A DNA stretch of 64,000 bases from Apiosordaria backusii (GCA_030549205.1 JAUKTV010000002.1:2914001-2978000), one strand, 5' to 3'. Positions 11,603 through 24,420 are shown, counted from the stretch's first letter. The notes: generated from the sequence alone by a model not told the origin. Numbers and translations are program-made.

Positions 11603-14600
11603 GTCTCCCTCCTCTCCAACCCCCCCTGTCCCGCCGGCCTCTTAGGCTTCCTAAAACAAGCAAACTCGCTTTTGCTCGCCTCCCTCAACCGCTTCAGCAC
11701 AGCCCTCATCTCCGGCAACTCCCCCTGCAGCCTCGCCCTCGCTTCGTTATCCGTTCTCCCATCCAATTCCTGGTAAATCTGGCTCTGCAGCTCAGACGCA
11801 CGATCAGTGGTGTAGTGACTCAGTGTCTGCGCCACAAACTCCACATCCAAAGTAGCCTGCATAAGCGCTTCAAGGTTGTATCTCTGTCTAGTCTTGAATG
11901 CCTCCAACAGCTCCTTTGAGGCTTGCTCGAGAAGATACGACAGGACTTGCGAAGTCAGAGTAGCGGCTGTGGTGGAGACTTGGGTGTGCACCAGCACGAG
12001 GGAGAGTAAAGCCTCGTAGACATACGGACGGACTTCTTTCGGGCGGGAGGAAGAGGCAGGGGCCCAGTTCGGGTCGGAGACACCGGCGCGGATGATTCGG
12101 CGGAGCGTTTCGATTGATGGGCGGGTGTAGGATTGGAAGAGCCTCGCGTCGATTTGGCTGAGGACGTCACGGATGGTTTTGGTTTCGTCGGTGAGTTTGA
12201 CACTGAATGCGTTTTCGAATTGGGTGTTGAGGTCGGGGACGATTTCGGCGCGGAGGGCTTGGAGGTTGGAGAGGGTTAGGAGCATGCGGACATTCTGTGT
12301 GGATGTTAGTATATTTGGGCGGGTGGATAGATGGGGGGTAAAGAATGGGGCTTACTCTATCACCCGCGTCGATGGTGCTTCCTCCTACTGTCGACGCTCT
12401 AGGTGCGGCACTGACGAGGACGTAACCATCGACATCTACTGTCCACTCATCATCCGCTTTCTTCACAGGCCTCTCGGCATTCTCCACCATACCACTCAAC
12501 GCCTTGTAAAGGGTCGTCACATATTGACTGCGGACCATTTGCAGCAGCTTAGCCGGTGGAGGCAGAACAATCTCTCCAGCACCTGGTTTGTCCATAGCTT
12601 CCGAGATGTAAAGAATGTTCTGCATACCAGCCAACAGTGCCCCTTCGAATGCTTTGAAGCTGGCTGGCATTTTGGTCACCTCCTTTTTGTCGGGAGACCT
12701 ATTCCAGTCTTCGACATACTTGATATTTTCGGCGTCTCTGTTCCAAGCGGCGCACAGCGCAGTCACGCATCTCTCCCTTGCCACGCCGACCAGGGTCTTA
12801 ACCCGCTCGACTTCGGCAGGATCTCCTTGCCCAACTGGATCGATGGATGCCATGTCACACGCCGCGGCACCGACGAGGACCAGCATGCGGGCGAGATAAT
12901 GAACACCGCTCAGAGAATTGGACCAAGGTGGCCAGAAGGCAAATTTCTCCCAGGCTTCGCCCCTCCTGGGTGATGGTGGTGGGAGATTGTTTGGATCAAG
13001 ATTAAAGCGAGGGTCTCTTGGTGTAAGATTACCGGAGTATCCAGGTGTACTTGGAGTTTGTGGCATAGGCGAAAACAAAAGTGATATGTCTTCAGGAGGA
13101 GGCCCAGCAAAGAACATCAAGACACTTTCCCGAATTAGACTCACAAGCTCGACGGCGCCCTTTTGAAGATCCACGGTGCCCTGTTGAGACAGCCGGTGGT
13201 GCTCCTTAGACTCGCCCTTGTAACCAACTGGTAAGCTCCTCTGTGTCTTGCCCTCGATAAACCCCTGAACCGTCTGCCAGAACTCAAGGACTTCTCCTAA
13301 GATGCCCTGAGAGGAAAGCAGGTTGCTCATGTAAGCGACATTGAGCTCCCACAACTCGGAAATATCAGCGGAGTCGAATGTTTTGGTCTTTGACTCGAGG
13401 GACTGGCGCCCCAGAGTTCGCATATGAGACGCAATCGTCTGAGGGCTCGGCTTCTCGGAATTGGCAAGACGGCGCCTCAGGATTTCAATCTCGACCTTGG
13501 ACCGCTCCGTCGTCGACTGTATCTTGCTCTTCAAGTAGTCGTAGCGACTGAGCAGCCACACCCAAATCGGGTTGTCTTCAACACCGAGCTCCAGAAGGAG
13601 AGTGATCAGCTCCATATGCTGATCACCCGTCTTTCCAGAGTCTGGCTTAGCCATATTGTATGGGGACACCAAGCTCCTCCAAATGTCACGCTTGAGGTTT
13701 GTGATTTGCTCTTCCACATCATGCCACATGCGCGCTGCTAGTACGATTCGATACACCTGGTCGTCGTCTGGTTGCGATCCCTCGAGTTCCTGCGCGAGCT
13801 GTTTTGCTTGTTCGGCAAACTTCCTGGCTTTCGTGTATTCCTCCACCAACGATTCGTGATCATTGCGCTTAATGCTGTCAGCAATCGCTGCACTGATCTC
13901 GACGTACTCCTTATAACCATCCAGCGACGAGGCCACCGTCTTCAAGTGCTCTTCTTTGTCTCGACCGCCAAGTGCCGGTCCCCAAACATCTTCTGCCTTG
14001 GCCGATACATCGAGTAAAGGAGCTTTGATACCCAATATACCGTACTCGCTCTCTTTGGTCAAAGCATTCTTCTTTCGGGGGTCCGTCGCAGGGTTGAGGG
14101 GACTCGTAATGGGCGCACCGCCGCCACTCCGAAAACTATTCCTGCTGGCATGTCGAGAGTGCGCCCTGGCCCGAGGTGGTGTGGGATCGACCCCTCGATA
14201 CTTCATTTCCTTGTAGACATTGTCGATGGTGGCTTTTGCGCGGACGAAACGTTCGAAGTTGGATTCGACGAGCACCTTCAGGGAAGCAGATTTCTGATCA
14301 ATCGACCTCGATAATATGTCTAGCCCGTTGAGCAGCGATTGGGTATCGGCCGTGGCGTGCATCTGGGACAGAAATAGCGCTGGGGAGAAGGTCGTCGAGG
14401 AGAGTAGAAACCGATTGCCTGATCACAGCAAGTAAGTATCGCGGCATAGTAGTGTGCAACGTCTTTTATGAGGTGCAGAACCGACTTACGAAGCTTCAAA
14501 TCATCCTGTAGAGGGACTCCCAGCTGCTTCAATGTCCGAACAACACTGTCGGTTGAGCCCAGGGGATCTGGTTCGTCTCGCTGTACCAAGTTCCCAACAC

Positions 14601-14829
14601 CACTCCCTGAAGTCTCAGACCCGGGGACGAAGCTACTCCTTGTGCTAACAGCCCTTTCCAATGCCTGATATCGAGACTTCCTCCTATTCGCCTTCTTCTT
14701 GACACTCTCGTCTTCGGAGGCATCGCTGTCGCGGTCTTTCTCTGTTGGCCACGAGACCAACGTTTCAGGTTTCAGTGACGATATTTGGTAGAAGTCGAGG
14801 ACCGCCCGCTCCCGTTCTATGTCGGCCAT
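11578..14829 (-). CDS. sec5: Exocyst complex subunit Sec5
   Basis: Three exons (14829-14490, 14418-12356, 12294-11578), 1,039 residues. Sec5 is part of the octameric exocyst tethering secretory vesicles at growing hyphal tips. Introns are GTAAGT...TGATCAG and GTAAGC...CACACAG with an ATACTAAC branch site in the second. After splicing, the N-terminal half reads DPLGSTDSVVRTLKQLG, FLLSSTTFSPALFLSQMHA, then LLNGLDILSRSIDQKSASLK and FVRAKATIDNVYKEMKYRG, which is the strongly conserved fungal Sec5 core. The rest is mainly helical, as expected for CATCHR-type rods. The start MADIERERAVLDFYQISSL is the first ATG, in context CACTATGG. The gene is divergent from IDH2 with 695 bases between starts. Confidence 0.95.
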
Positions 14830-15524
14830 AGTGCCGGTCTGTTGATGAGTTTTGTTTTATCGGAGGATGATATACCAAGCGCACTCAGTGATAATGGGCA
14901 TGCAATTCGTCAATCATGCATCGTGGGGGTGCTCATGATGTCGTCGTCGTCTGTTTCTGGTGATGCGTCTGCTGCTGTCAATGCAGTCGTTGCAGTTGGC
15001 GTCAGACAGGGGTCTCGGCGGGGTGGTAAGGATTGGAGCTTGGGGCTTGGCATCCCACGTGCCGTGTGGAGCGAGAGCATCGGAAACGATAAGGTCCGGC
15101 GGCGTTATCGGGCGAAGCAAAGCAAATGTTCACCGCCCGCGTAGGGCCGAAGAAAAGCGTTGATTTTGCCGTTGAAATCTGGGCGGTGAGTAATTTTTAT
15201 CGCTATCGGCTACGTAATTGAACAGATTCAGCAGCAAAGCTCCGTCAGCTCGGTCTCATTATCACCAGCCCTGTCCTTGCACTGCACAGACCACGAGCCG
15301 TTGCCCGTTGCGTCGCTGCCAAAACTTGCATCAGCTGTGGATCAAGTTGGTTGCATTGAAGTCGGTTTTTATCCTCCTGCTCTTCTAGGAACCTAAACTC
15401 TGTCATTCTTGCTTCCCTAAACTTAACCATTTTTCTTCTAGGTCTGCCGCTCTTTCTTTCCATTTTTTACCCTGTTGTTTTCAAATAGGGCTTCATTACC
15501 AACACCCGAATCTAGACGCTCAGA
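14830..15524. promoter_or_regulatory. Shared divergent promoter region of SEC5 and IDH2
   Basis: The two start codons point away from each other across 695 bases, so the region must contain both promoters and 5' UTRs. The IDH2-proximal 200 bases are T/C-rich. No sharp TATA box was seen. Confidence 0.6.
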
Positions 15525-16991
15525 ATGCTCGCCCTCCGTGCCATTGCTGCCCCTGCGCAGCGCCAGGCCTTCCGCGCAGCTCCCCGCGCGGCTGTCACTC
15601 TTTCGCTGCAGGTGCGACAAAGACTCCCAACCTCTACTCGCCCACCGTCCCGATTACACAGCTAACACCCGTGTCTCGAACAGAACCAGAGATTATACTC
15701 CGAGAAGGTCGCCAAGTACGAAGGAAAGAAGGATGCGCAGGTATGTGTTGGTCCCAAAGGCGCATGCGACAGCCCGCCGCAGAGGGGCTTGAAAATCACT
15801 CAAACGAAAATCAAGCCCTCACGCCTCGCCACCAAAACAATACACCTGACTGACAATCCCAGGGCAACTACACAGTCAGTTTGATCGAGGGTGATGGCAT
15901 TGGCCCCGAGATTGCCGTTGCCGTCAAGGACATCTTCGCTGCTGCCAAGGTACGTTTTGCGACAGCTTCCGTTCACCCGATACCAGAGAAAAACAAAGGA
16001 AACTAAACAAAAGACTAGACACCAATTTCCTGGGAACCCATCAACGTCGACCCTATCCTCAAGGATGGCAAGACTGCTATCCCCGACGATGCCATTGAGA
16101 GCATCAAGAGAAACAAGATTGCCCTCAAGGGTCCTCTTGCTGTATGCCCCGCCCCCACCTCAGTCTGTTAAGTTGGCGCATTCTAATCTGAGCTCGCAGA
16201 CCCCTATCGGCAAGGGCCACGTCTCTCTTAACCTGACCCTTCGTCGTACCTTCAACCTCTTTGCCAACCTCCGCCCCTGCCGGTCGGTTGCTGGATACAA
16301 GACCCCCTACGATAACGTCGATACCGTCCTGATCCGCGAGAACACCGAGGGCGAGTACTCCGGCATTGAGCACGTTGTGGTGGATGGTGTTGTTCAGAGC
16401 ATCAAGCTCATTACCCGCGAGGCCAGCGAGCGCGTCCTCAGATTCGCCTTCCAGCATGCCCGCTCCATCGGCCGCAAGAAGGTCCGCGTCGTCCACAAGG
16501 CCACCATCATGAAGATGTCCGACGGTCTTTTCCTCCAGTGCGCCCACAACATCGCCAAGGAGTTCCCCGATATTGAGTTCGACGCTGAGCTTCTCGACAA
16601 CACCTGCCTGAAGATGACCACCGACCCCATCCCCTACAACGACAAGGTCCTCGTCATGCCCAACCTCTACGGCGACATTCTCTCCGACATGTGCGCCGGT
16701 CTCATTGGTGGTCTCGGTCTCACCCCCTCGGGCAACATCGGTGATGAGTGCTCCATCTTCGAGGCCGTCCACGGTTCCGCCCCTGATATCGCCGGCAAGG
16801 GTCTTGCCAACCCCACTGCTCTTCTTCTCAGCTCCATGATGATGCTGAGACACATGAGCCTGAACCAGTATGCGGACCGCATTGAGAAGGCTGCTTTCGC
16901 CACCCTTGCCGAGGGCAAGGCTCTTACCGGTGATCTTGGTGGCAAGGCCTCCACCAAGCAGTTCACGGATGCTATCATTGAGAAACTTTAA
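15525..16991 (+). CDS. idh2: Isocitrate dehydrogenase [NAD+] subunit 2, mitochondrial
   Basis: Five exons: 15525-15611, 15684-15740, 15863-15949, 16019-16141, 16200-16991, giving 381 residues; all junctions are GT-AG and in frame. Together with the regulatory subunit Idh1 it oxidises isocitrate to 2-oxoglutarate in the TCA cycle. The N-terminus MLALRAIAAPAQRQAFRAAP is Arg/Ala-rich without acidic residues, a matrix-targeting sequence. Conserved blocks follow: LIEGDGIGPEI, LTLRRTFNLFANLRPCRS, VLIRENTEGEYSGIEH, and the IDH/IPMDH signature NLYGDILSDMCAGLIGGLG, then SIFEAVHGSAPDIAGKG. SxxLTLRR and ENTEGEYSGIEH fit the catalytic subunit 2. Four introns crowd the first 680 bases, a common pattern in fungal genes. 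Confidence 0.96.
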
Positions 16992-17479
16992 AGATACCAC
17001 AAATGTTTATAGATTGTATTTGTACGGCGACCGGACTTTTCGATAGTGATTGTTTGGGCGCTGTCCGATAAATAACGATGACGATTGTAATGATCCCCAC
17101 TTTCTGGTTCCTGGGTTGCGTTTGAGTGTGCGGTGTCTGTATATTAGCGTCGTTTAAACAAAAATGAAGGGGCAAAGATGTCTATGATGGAGACGCCTAC
17201 CGAGTTACCCCTCTGGCCCCTATTACCCCCGAGAGCCCTTGTTGAAAGTAGTGCTTTATAAAATGTCTAGCTACCTTATGTACTTATCCTAGCTTTGTCA
17301 AGCCAGAGGTGGCAGCTAATTACGTTACCTTGAAGAGGGAGTCCTGAGCGAAAGCTATAAGCTAGCTATCTAAGCTAGGTCATGACAAGAGTGCCCTCTG
17401 AGCTCAAAACGACATTCGCCAAGCTATTGGGAGAATGGGTGGTGAAAGGGAGGCATGAGGCAGTGAAGACTAAAGATGG

Positions 17480-17692
17480 CAAGCTTAGACCGGGAGTATG
17501 AAAAGCTTAGATTAAGGATATGAAAAGCTCGGACGGAGGACATGAAAAGCTTAATGACACAAAAAGCTGAAATAGAGGGTATAAAAAGCTCAGACCGAGG
17601 ATATAACTAACAACCTTGGATTAAGGACATAAAAAGCTCAGAGGATATACGAAGCTTAGATAGAGTGTATAAAAAAGCTTAGAGAGAAGGTA
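17480..17692. repeat. Degenerate tandem repeat, AAAAGCTYAGA-type units
   Basis: About eight imperfect units of 20-30 bases, each with a core like AAAAGCTTAGAC or AAAAGCTCAGACCGAGGA and a connecting ATRTAA/GTATAA segment. Related motifs in reverse orientation occur near 2390-2450 and 11160-11280. Confidence 0.6.
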
Positions 17693-20600
17693 TTATATCC
17701 TTGCAGGCTACCGACTTAACACATGGATGTTGGAGCAGAATAGTGGATAGTATTGTATCACATGAGTGTGGGTTTCTCACTGCGTGTACATGTGGAAAAG
17801 AAGGAACGAATGGCTTGCTGGGCGTATTAAGTTGTCTTCTCAAGGGGGGTAGTGTAGTTGGTTACGGCCATCGCTTCTCTTGAAAACGGGAGTTGGTTGG
17901 GTTCTCGGGAGGTATTAAACCGAGGGTGCTGTCAGCTTGGGTGTACATACCTAAGTACTGCAAGCCTCGGTGGTCCATCATGGGTGGATAGGAGATCATT
18001 GCAATGAAGAGCTGAATGTCTTGTTCTGGCTGGACATCTGCATTAACCTAGTTTATTTTGCAGTCTATTATGCCTCCAACTTCTGAGTGACGAGGGAACA
18101 CAACGTTCATCTGTTGGGTTGTTGAAGATACTCCACCAACCTTCCTCAAACTAAACTATGAAAAGTTATGCTGATCATTACCTATTGTGTATGATTATAT
18201 CTCGTGAGCTATTAACATTGCATATGGAAAACACCTTTCTCAAGTCAACGTGGGGTTCGCATAAATTGTCAACTTTGAAGTTGACTGCTCACCGGTCTCT
18301 CTCCGGGGTGGTGTTGACTGCTGCGTGTAATTCTAAACTCGGAAATTCTCCCATTAAAGCTGGCCTGAATGTCTGAGAAAGTTGGAAGACCAACATAATG
18401 TGGCTTACAGCACCAATCCCTATGCCGACCCATGCATGAGGTTGCTGCATGTTGAGCCCAAGCTGGGAGATGTCTGCACACCAGACCCCCTTACCCCCTC
18501 TCTGGGTCAGAACTCAGGTCAGGTTCCCCAATACTTGGGACCACTCACGTAATGGGAACTCGTGATAACAGAAGGACCTAGACTAGCAGATGTTGAGCAA
18601 CCACCCCAACCAACAATCAACTGACATTGTGCTGGAAGTAGGGTAGTAGTTATTGTGACAAGGGTGTTGCACCGCATATGTAGCACCCGGCTGGGCAGGG
18701 GACCTTCGTCAGCTATCGCGGGTTTACTCCGTCTTGGTAGGGTGGCGCGGGCGCCGTCATTGACAGCGGCTTGTGTAAAGAGTCCGGATTGGTGGTTTAG
18801 CCGTCACATCAAATGCCTGCACTTGCGTTTGCTGTCAACTGGTGTGCCGGGTGCCACTCATCTACGAGAGGCACTATCACATTCATAGGTGTAGTGGGAG
18901 CCAGCTGGCGCTGGCCCTCCAAAGAACGCAAACGGAACCACCGGCTTGGCCAGCGTTGTACGATCCGCCTCATGCAGAAAAACCACCTAATCTTGAGTAA
19001 CGTTTCGACGTCGAACAGAGCCTTGGCGGCTCTTGGAATATGAGAGGGGTTGGCCCGATGAAAGAAGAGGCTCTCAAGCTTCCCCAGTGTGTCTCACATG
19101 CATCTCGTGTTGATGCCAAGAAGAAGAGGTGACCTGTAGGCCTCCTAATTAGGAAGGCATCCGCGCTGCTTGAGGTCATGTTGTTCCATGTTTCTAGACA
19201 GGTTTGAAAGCAGCGAGGCGTCGTTGAGGTGCATGCTCGGATAGCAGCAGCATCGTTCATAGGGCCTACAACTGAGCGTGTGACCTAATACTTGCAAGAT
19301 AATGTGAGAGAACCGAACTCGTCTGCAGGTCGGAAAGGTAGCCATCCGCTGCTTCGAATGGGGGAGCTTTCCAAGGGTAAGTTTCGCAGTGATGAGACCA
19401 TCAGTGGTGCACTGACGATGTTAGCAACAACCTCATTGACTCCGGCCCATCCATGGCATCGGATAAGTGCCCGAAGTTGGGAGCGAACAGGAACAGGTGA
19501 ACAAGGCGCGAATGCCGCCGAACCTGTCGCTCTGGACCACTTGTTCGGGCACACCGTCTCTTGGTCGATCAAGGACGAGGGTATCTCCATTATCGGCTCG
19601 CGATTTTAGCCCGCTCCATTACGGAACGGTACGGAGTGATTGGAGGCCAGGCCATTGAAAACGAGGGGCCCCTGGCGGTTGTTACTGCTGTCCCTTAACA
19701 AAGCTGCTGCGACCGAAGAAGCAGTAAAGACCACTATCTCATGGTACAAGAGTTCATTTGTTCTGGTAAGACACGGGCTTGGCTGTCTGTTCTGTCATGG
19801 TCTCGGTCGTAGCAGCATGGCGAAAGCAGGCACCCGGGACTTTTTACTCTCAGGAGTCTAGAAGAAAGCTAGGATTCCATCGCAGACAACGGACCTCGGG
19901 CGTCCGTGCTTTTCTCGCGCCCGGCTTTATTACTCGAGAATGATAACGGATACTGGTCGAACGCCGTGAATCGGGAGGCGTGAGGCTCAGAGGCTAGGGA
20001 GAGCCAAGCATTGGCTAGAAAACCCATGAACGGTTGGAAGTTCCTCATGACTCAGGATGAGAGCACTTACGGAACACTTGCACAACCAATGAACAGCGGA
20101 ATGGGACTGGAGTGATGCGCTCCTGTGGCGAGGAGGTCAAGTCCGATTGTTGAAGTCCCCGCGCCAAGAAGGGGAGGGTATGCAGATAGCATTATCCGTC
20201 ATTATTGCCGAGCCTGAAATCGAGGCGACAATGCGTGTCTACGGCGACAAGGTAGGTGAAGCAGTACCCGATATCGATCAATGATAAACTGGAATGAGGT
20301 GTCGTCGAAGAGCGAATGAATTTGAGACTTGGCAGCCGGCTTGGCTCGCTTGGCAGATGTCGAGATACCCCACTCCACCGCCACCTACCAATCCGAGAAT
20401 TACACGCGCTTGTGATTGGTTCAACGGCTGAGCCAAGGCGCCGGGAAAGACAAGCTAGGGCCACACAACCACTGTGAGGTGGTCGAAATCGAGTGAGACT
20501 TCATCCACTGCACGTTATCACGACACGGGGCTGCACAACATCCACTTCATCCGTCTTACACAACTCTTGGAATTTTACGCTCCAATCTCCATCTCATATG

Positions 20601-22012
20601 GAATGATGCTCGTTTTGTGTTCCGCGCCTTTTCGTGGTTGCGGCCGGAGATCCTGAGTTTCATCATGTCGAGGCAAACGCCTCAAACTGTGCTCTCCTTC
20701 CAAACTGGTTATCGGCCGGAGGAGTCCTCGGCGCACGCCCCATTATCACCTGCAAGAGCAGCTTCAAGATCACCTACGAATTCCCTTTCTGTCAATTCCG
20801 GCATGATATTCCGATATCCCCTCAGCACTTGCCAAGGCCTGGACAAATGAGATTGGTACACGCACGTAACCATGCAGCCACAAACATGGTGGTGTTCTGT
20901 CGGGCGGGACACCACTTGGTAAGACCAAGAATTAACGACTCATCAGCTCTCATCTTTCCAGAACGATGTGATCGTCCGAAACAGAAAACACTTGGCGCTT
21001 CCATTCGTACTCTCGAGCCGTGCATGCTGGCTGGAGAACTTTGGAGTTCAAGCTCTACAGCCAAGACGGGAACGGAGATCATGGCGGCGTGGCTCATACC
21101 AAGCCGGTAACCCTACCGTTGATACTACTACAGCACAACCACCATACAGCGAGCTGGCCATTCCTCCACCTGTCATCTCCCACCTACATGACATCTCCAG
21201 GTTTCTCCCCCGCAGAACTGGACCCCAGCCTGGCCAACCAACGGTTTGTTGGTTTCCGGTTTCTGGGTCCAAAGGTGGTGTGTGGACTGGGGAAGTAACC
21301 TGCAAGATATCAACCTCAACCACGACTGGCTCGTTGCCCATTCCCAATGTCATAATTTGGGATAATCATGTCTTGATTTCCGGGTTTACGGCAACATTGC
21401 GCTCGAATGAGAGCCCGGGTTCCCAAGCTGCGGGTCCAGAGGTCCGCTTCCCCATCCTCCCATCCCACCCTAAATTAGCTGCAGGTTTGCAAAAGCGCCG
21501 AGATAGGTATCCCATCAGGCCCATCCCCCATCCCATATCTGTGAGATGTGAGATGCAAAGAGGGTAGAGTGGTCACAGAGCTGTCTGCAACGTTCTCATC
21601 ACTGCAACTGGGAGAAATCAAGTATCCTCAATCGGCTGGGAGCCCACACATGCAAGCGGACTGCTCGCTGCAGGAGTCGGTCTGGTTCGCGTGCTTGAGG
21701 TGCTGGATTACTACCAAGGTACGTAGTACGTACCTGAAGCTAAACAAAATGGCTCATGGCTAAGGCGGCTCCTCCTGCGATTTGGGTTCGCTTGTATGCG
21801 TTCCCCCTATCGGCCCACACCCACCTACTCTCCGATACACAGTACACAGGCAGAGACACCAGAAAACAGGAAGACCCGAGTCTCCGAACCCGTGTCTATC
21901 TCTCCATGATTATGTGTGCTAGTAACACCCGGCAGGAAAACGGGTCAAACTACCCACCCCCTTGCCCAGCTCGCTGGAGGCTCCCCCCATGCCTCGTCCC
22001 TCATGCCTGGTC

Positions 22013-22019
22013 TATATAA
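22013..22019 (+). promoter_or_regulatory. TATA box of the 84-aa gene
   Basis: TATATAA lies 167 bases upstream of the ATG at 22186 and is followed by a long C/T-rich stretch typical of strongly expressed fungal transcripts. Most other genes here show no such box. Confidence 0.5.
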
Positions 22020-22185
22020 TTTACGCTCTGCCCCGTCCCCCGTTTTCTTTTTCCTAGCTTCCTCTTCAAACATCTCTACTCTACTCGGCCTCCTCTTCTC
22101 CTCTGACTTACCCACCTGTCTCTTGACACCACCTACTTTTCCATCTCCAAACAACCAACGACAGCAGTCACACACTTCCATCAAA

Positions 22186-22504
22186 ATGTCTTCCTCGCCC
22201 GCCACCAGCACCCCCAACCTCTCCGCCTCGTCCAGCACGGTCGACCTCTCCCACTACGACCCAAAGATCCGCACCGTTCTCGAGACCGGTAGCGTCAAGT
22301 TCCACATCAGGACCGCTGGTGCGAAGTGGGAGTGCACCCTCATCGACCGGAATACTCAGTAATTCTTCCCATCTGGTCTTACCTCACTTACCAGCATAGC
22401 TAACAATATCTCCCACCAACAGCGAGAGGAAAAAGATCCTCCGCGGCGACTCCTCTTCTTCCATCTCGACTCTTGAGACCAGGTCAACTGGCTCTTCTCA
22501 CTAA
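22186..22504 (+). CDS. Small hypothetical protein, 84 residues
   Basis: Two exons, 22186-22358 and 22423-22504. The intron starts GTAATT, has a GCTAACAAT branch site and ends CAACAG; it rejoins the frame from DRNT to HERKKILRG. The protein starts MSSSPATSTPNLSASSSTVD, then has a compact central part (YDPKIRTVLETGSVKFHIR, AKWECTLIDRN) and a Ser/Thr-rich tail. No signal peptide or membrane segment. I do not recognise the family. Support for being real: in-frame intron with good signals, CAAA-ATG context, an upstream TATA box and C/T-rich leader. It lies alone in a gene-poor region. Confidence 0.7.
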
Positions 22505-23578
22505 ATTGCCTCTCACTCACTCACTTTCTGAGTGCCGATGGTGAATGGTGACCGATATCGCTCGTTGCTGCCAGCTGTGAAAGGCTGAAAAGGCTCCCGT
22601 CAAGAACCCCCCAGGATCAGCTGGATAGGGTTCAGGGCTTGGCTTCTTCTCGTTTCCCTCCCTCCCCCCACGATCATTTCTCCACGATCCCGGGTTTCGG
22701 AATCCGGGGATAATTTTCTGGATGGATATATCGGGGGTGGAGTAAGTACCAAGCTTGTGGACCCCAGAGAAGAACGAAACGCGCGCAATTGTGGAGTTCT
22801 TTCTGCTCGCCTGCTCGCTCCCACAACTGGTCACGGGTGGTTCGGTCATCACCGCTTTCGGGATTCCGAGAGATCGCGGTTTTTTTCTCTTTTGTTTGGT
22901 CATTTTAAGCGGGAAATGGGGAAGGTGTTTCAAGGCGTTCATGATTCAGTACTTAGTTGCGTTAGAAGATGGAAAGTAGGATAATACCCGAGTATGTCAG
23001 AGAAATATGAACATTACTAAATTTTTACCTCTTTTACCTTGCTTGATTGGTGTGTTGGGATATGGTGATGCCGACTTACCGTGGAAAAGTCGGAGATGCT
23101 GAAGGCAGAGGACATGATCTTCACGCACGTGGGTTCCCCTTGGATAGAGTGGGACCGGACCCCCAAAAAGCATTGAAGTGAAAAGAGGGCGTGGGAGGGG
23201 GTGTCGATACTGTTCTCGAATATGCTCAACTGGTTGGCGGGCTCTTGTCCGGCGCGCAAAACGTTGGTTTGAGAGTCCGGCGATTCATGAAAAGTGTATC
23301 CAACAAATAACAAATAGTTAGTTCACCAAGTTCAATTGATCTTTATCCCTTGATGGTACCGAGCTGACCAGCATTTTGCACTCCCCCATCTCACATTTAC
23401 GAGCGAGAGATCAACAAAACGGCACCATTAGACACCTTGCTCTCTGAGTACACCTACTGAAAATCTAGAGATGTCGTTGAGATCTGCACAAGGGGACAAG
23501 AAACAAAAAAAGGCCAAGCCGGCCATGGCGTTGCTTGGCCTTGAGCTTGTTTTTTTGGTTTTCGGTGCTGGAACCTTC

Positions 23579-23755
23579 GACGTTCTGGACAAAATAATTG
23601 GTACTGCAAGTGTTAAACAGGCCTTGAAACACAGTTAACAGACCGCGCGAGATAGTCAATAGGCCTGAAAAGATAGTCCGTAGACTTTCAAACATTAGTC
23701 GACAGGACTCCTAAGATATTCAATAGGTGTTAAAAGACATTTTGTTACCGGAACG
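23579..23755 (+). mobile_element. Truncated copy of the fold-back (MITE-like) element
   Basis: Begins GACGTTCTGGACAAAATAAT, matching the terminal sequence CACGnnGTGGACAAAA of the copies at 36227 and 39016, then shares ACAGGCCTtgAAACACAG and the GATAGTCaATAGGCC internal motif. The matching right-hand terminal repeat is absent. Confidence 0.55.
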
Positions 23756-24076
23756 CCTGTATCTAGTACACGTGTAGTCCTGTGTGGTAGGTTTCTGGTG
23801 GCGGTGACGGTTTTCTGTCCAGGTCATGCCTTTATCACAGTGCCTTGGCACGATCTGGGTTTGTTAAGTGGTGACTTACATAATCGTCAAGGTTAGGTAG
23901 GTATCAGGGCAAGGTGCAATGCGGGTTTGCAAATATGCCTATTCTAATTGCTGGGGTTTGTGTGATTTGGGGGTGGGGGGGGATTGATTGTTGTGATTTT
24001 GTTAAGAATAGACTTCTCATATCCTGCTTCAGAAGAGGGGTCTTTTATGTGAATTAAAGCTGAGACTGTAGATGAA

Positions 24077-24420
24077 AGCTGGGATGAAATGAGCAAATGG
24101 CTGGGGTTGAGCTTATTGAAAGATCAGATATAGTTAAGGTACAACTGGGCTGAAATGAACGAACAGTTGGAATTCAATACATTAAAAGCTTAAATACAGT
24201 TAAGGGGGAGCTGGGATGAAATAAACAAATCGCTGAGGTTAAAGACATCAAACGTTTGAATACACTCAAGGTAGAGCTGATATGAAATAAACAAATAGAT
24301 GGGATTAAATACTTCGAAAGCTCAAATCCAGGCAAGGTACAGATGGGGCTCTATATGTGAGGAAACTGGGATAAATTAACCAAGAGGCTAAGATTAAACA
24401 TATCGAAACTTTTCCAAATC
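24077..24420. repeat. Minisatellite, about 66-bp units, five degenerate copies
   Basis: Units begin near 24077, 24144, 24209, 24275 and 24341/24363, each with the pattern RGCTGGGATGAAATRAACAA, then GAGGTTaAAnACaTyrAAAGcT and a tail such as AATACAGTTAAGGTAC. Successive copies differ by scattered substitutions and the last is partial. It ends about 100 bases from the 3' end of the cysteinyl-tRNA synthetase gene. Confidence 0.75.

Larger units (their letters stand above)
16992..22185. other. Gene-poor 5.2-kb region with degenerate repeats
   Basis: No gene supported. Contains the degenerate repeat array at 17480-17692. Open frames reach about 200 codons (20968-21567) but overlap on several frames and strands and resemble no family, with no credible splice structure. 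17270-17700 is AT-rich; 21000 to 22000 is more GC-balanced. Most likely decayed intergenic DNA, possibly with non-coding transcripts. Confidence 0.45.

Noticed and set aside
16125..17000. A 291-codon minus-strand frame over IDH2
   Set aside because: Shadow of the strongly codon-biased IDH2 coding strand; repetitive Leu/Gly/Val composition and no family match.
20968..21567. A 199-codon open frame on the plus strand
   Set aside because: Overlaps open frames on the opposite strand, has mixed low-complexity composition, no conserved motif and no promoter or intron support.
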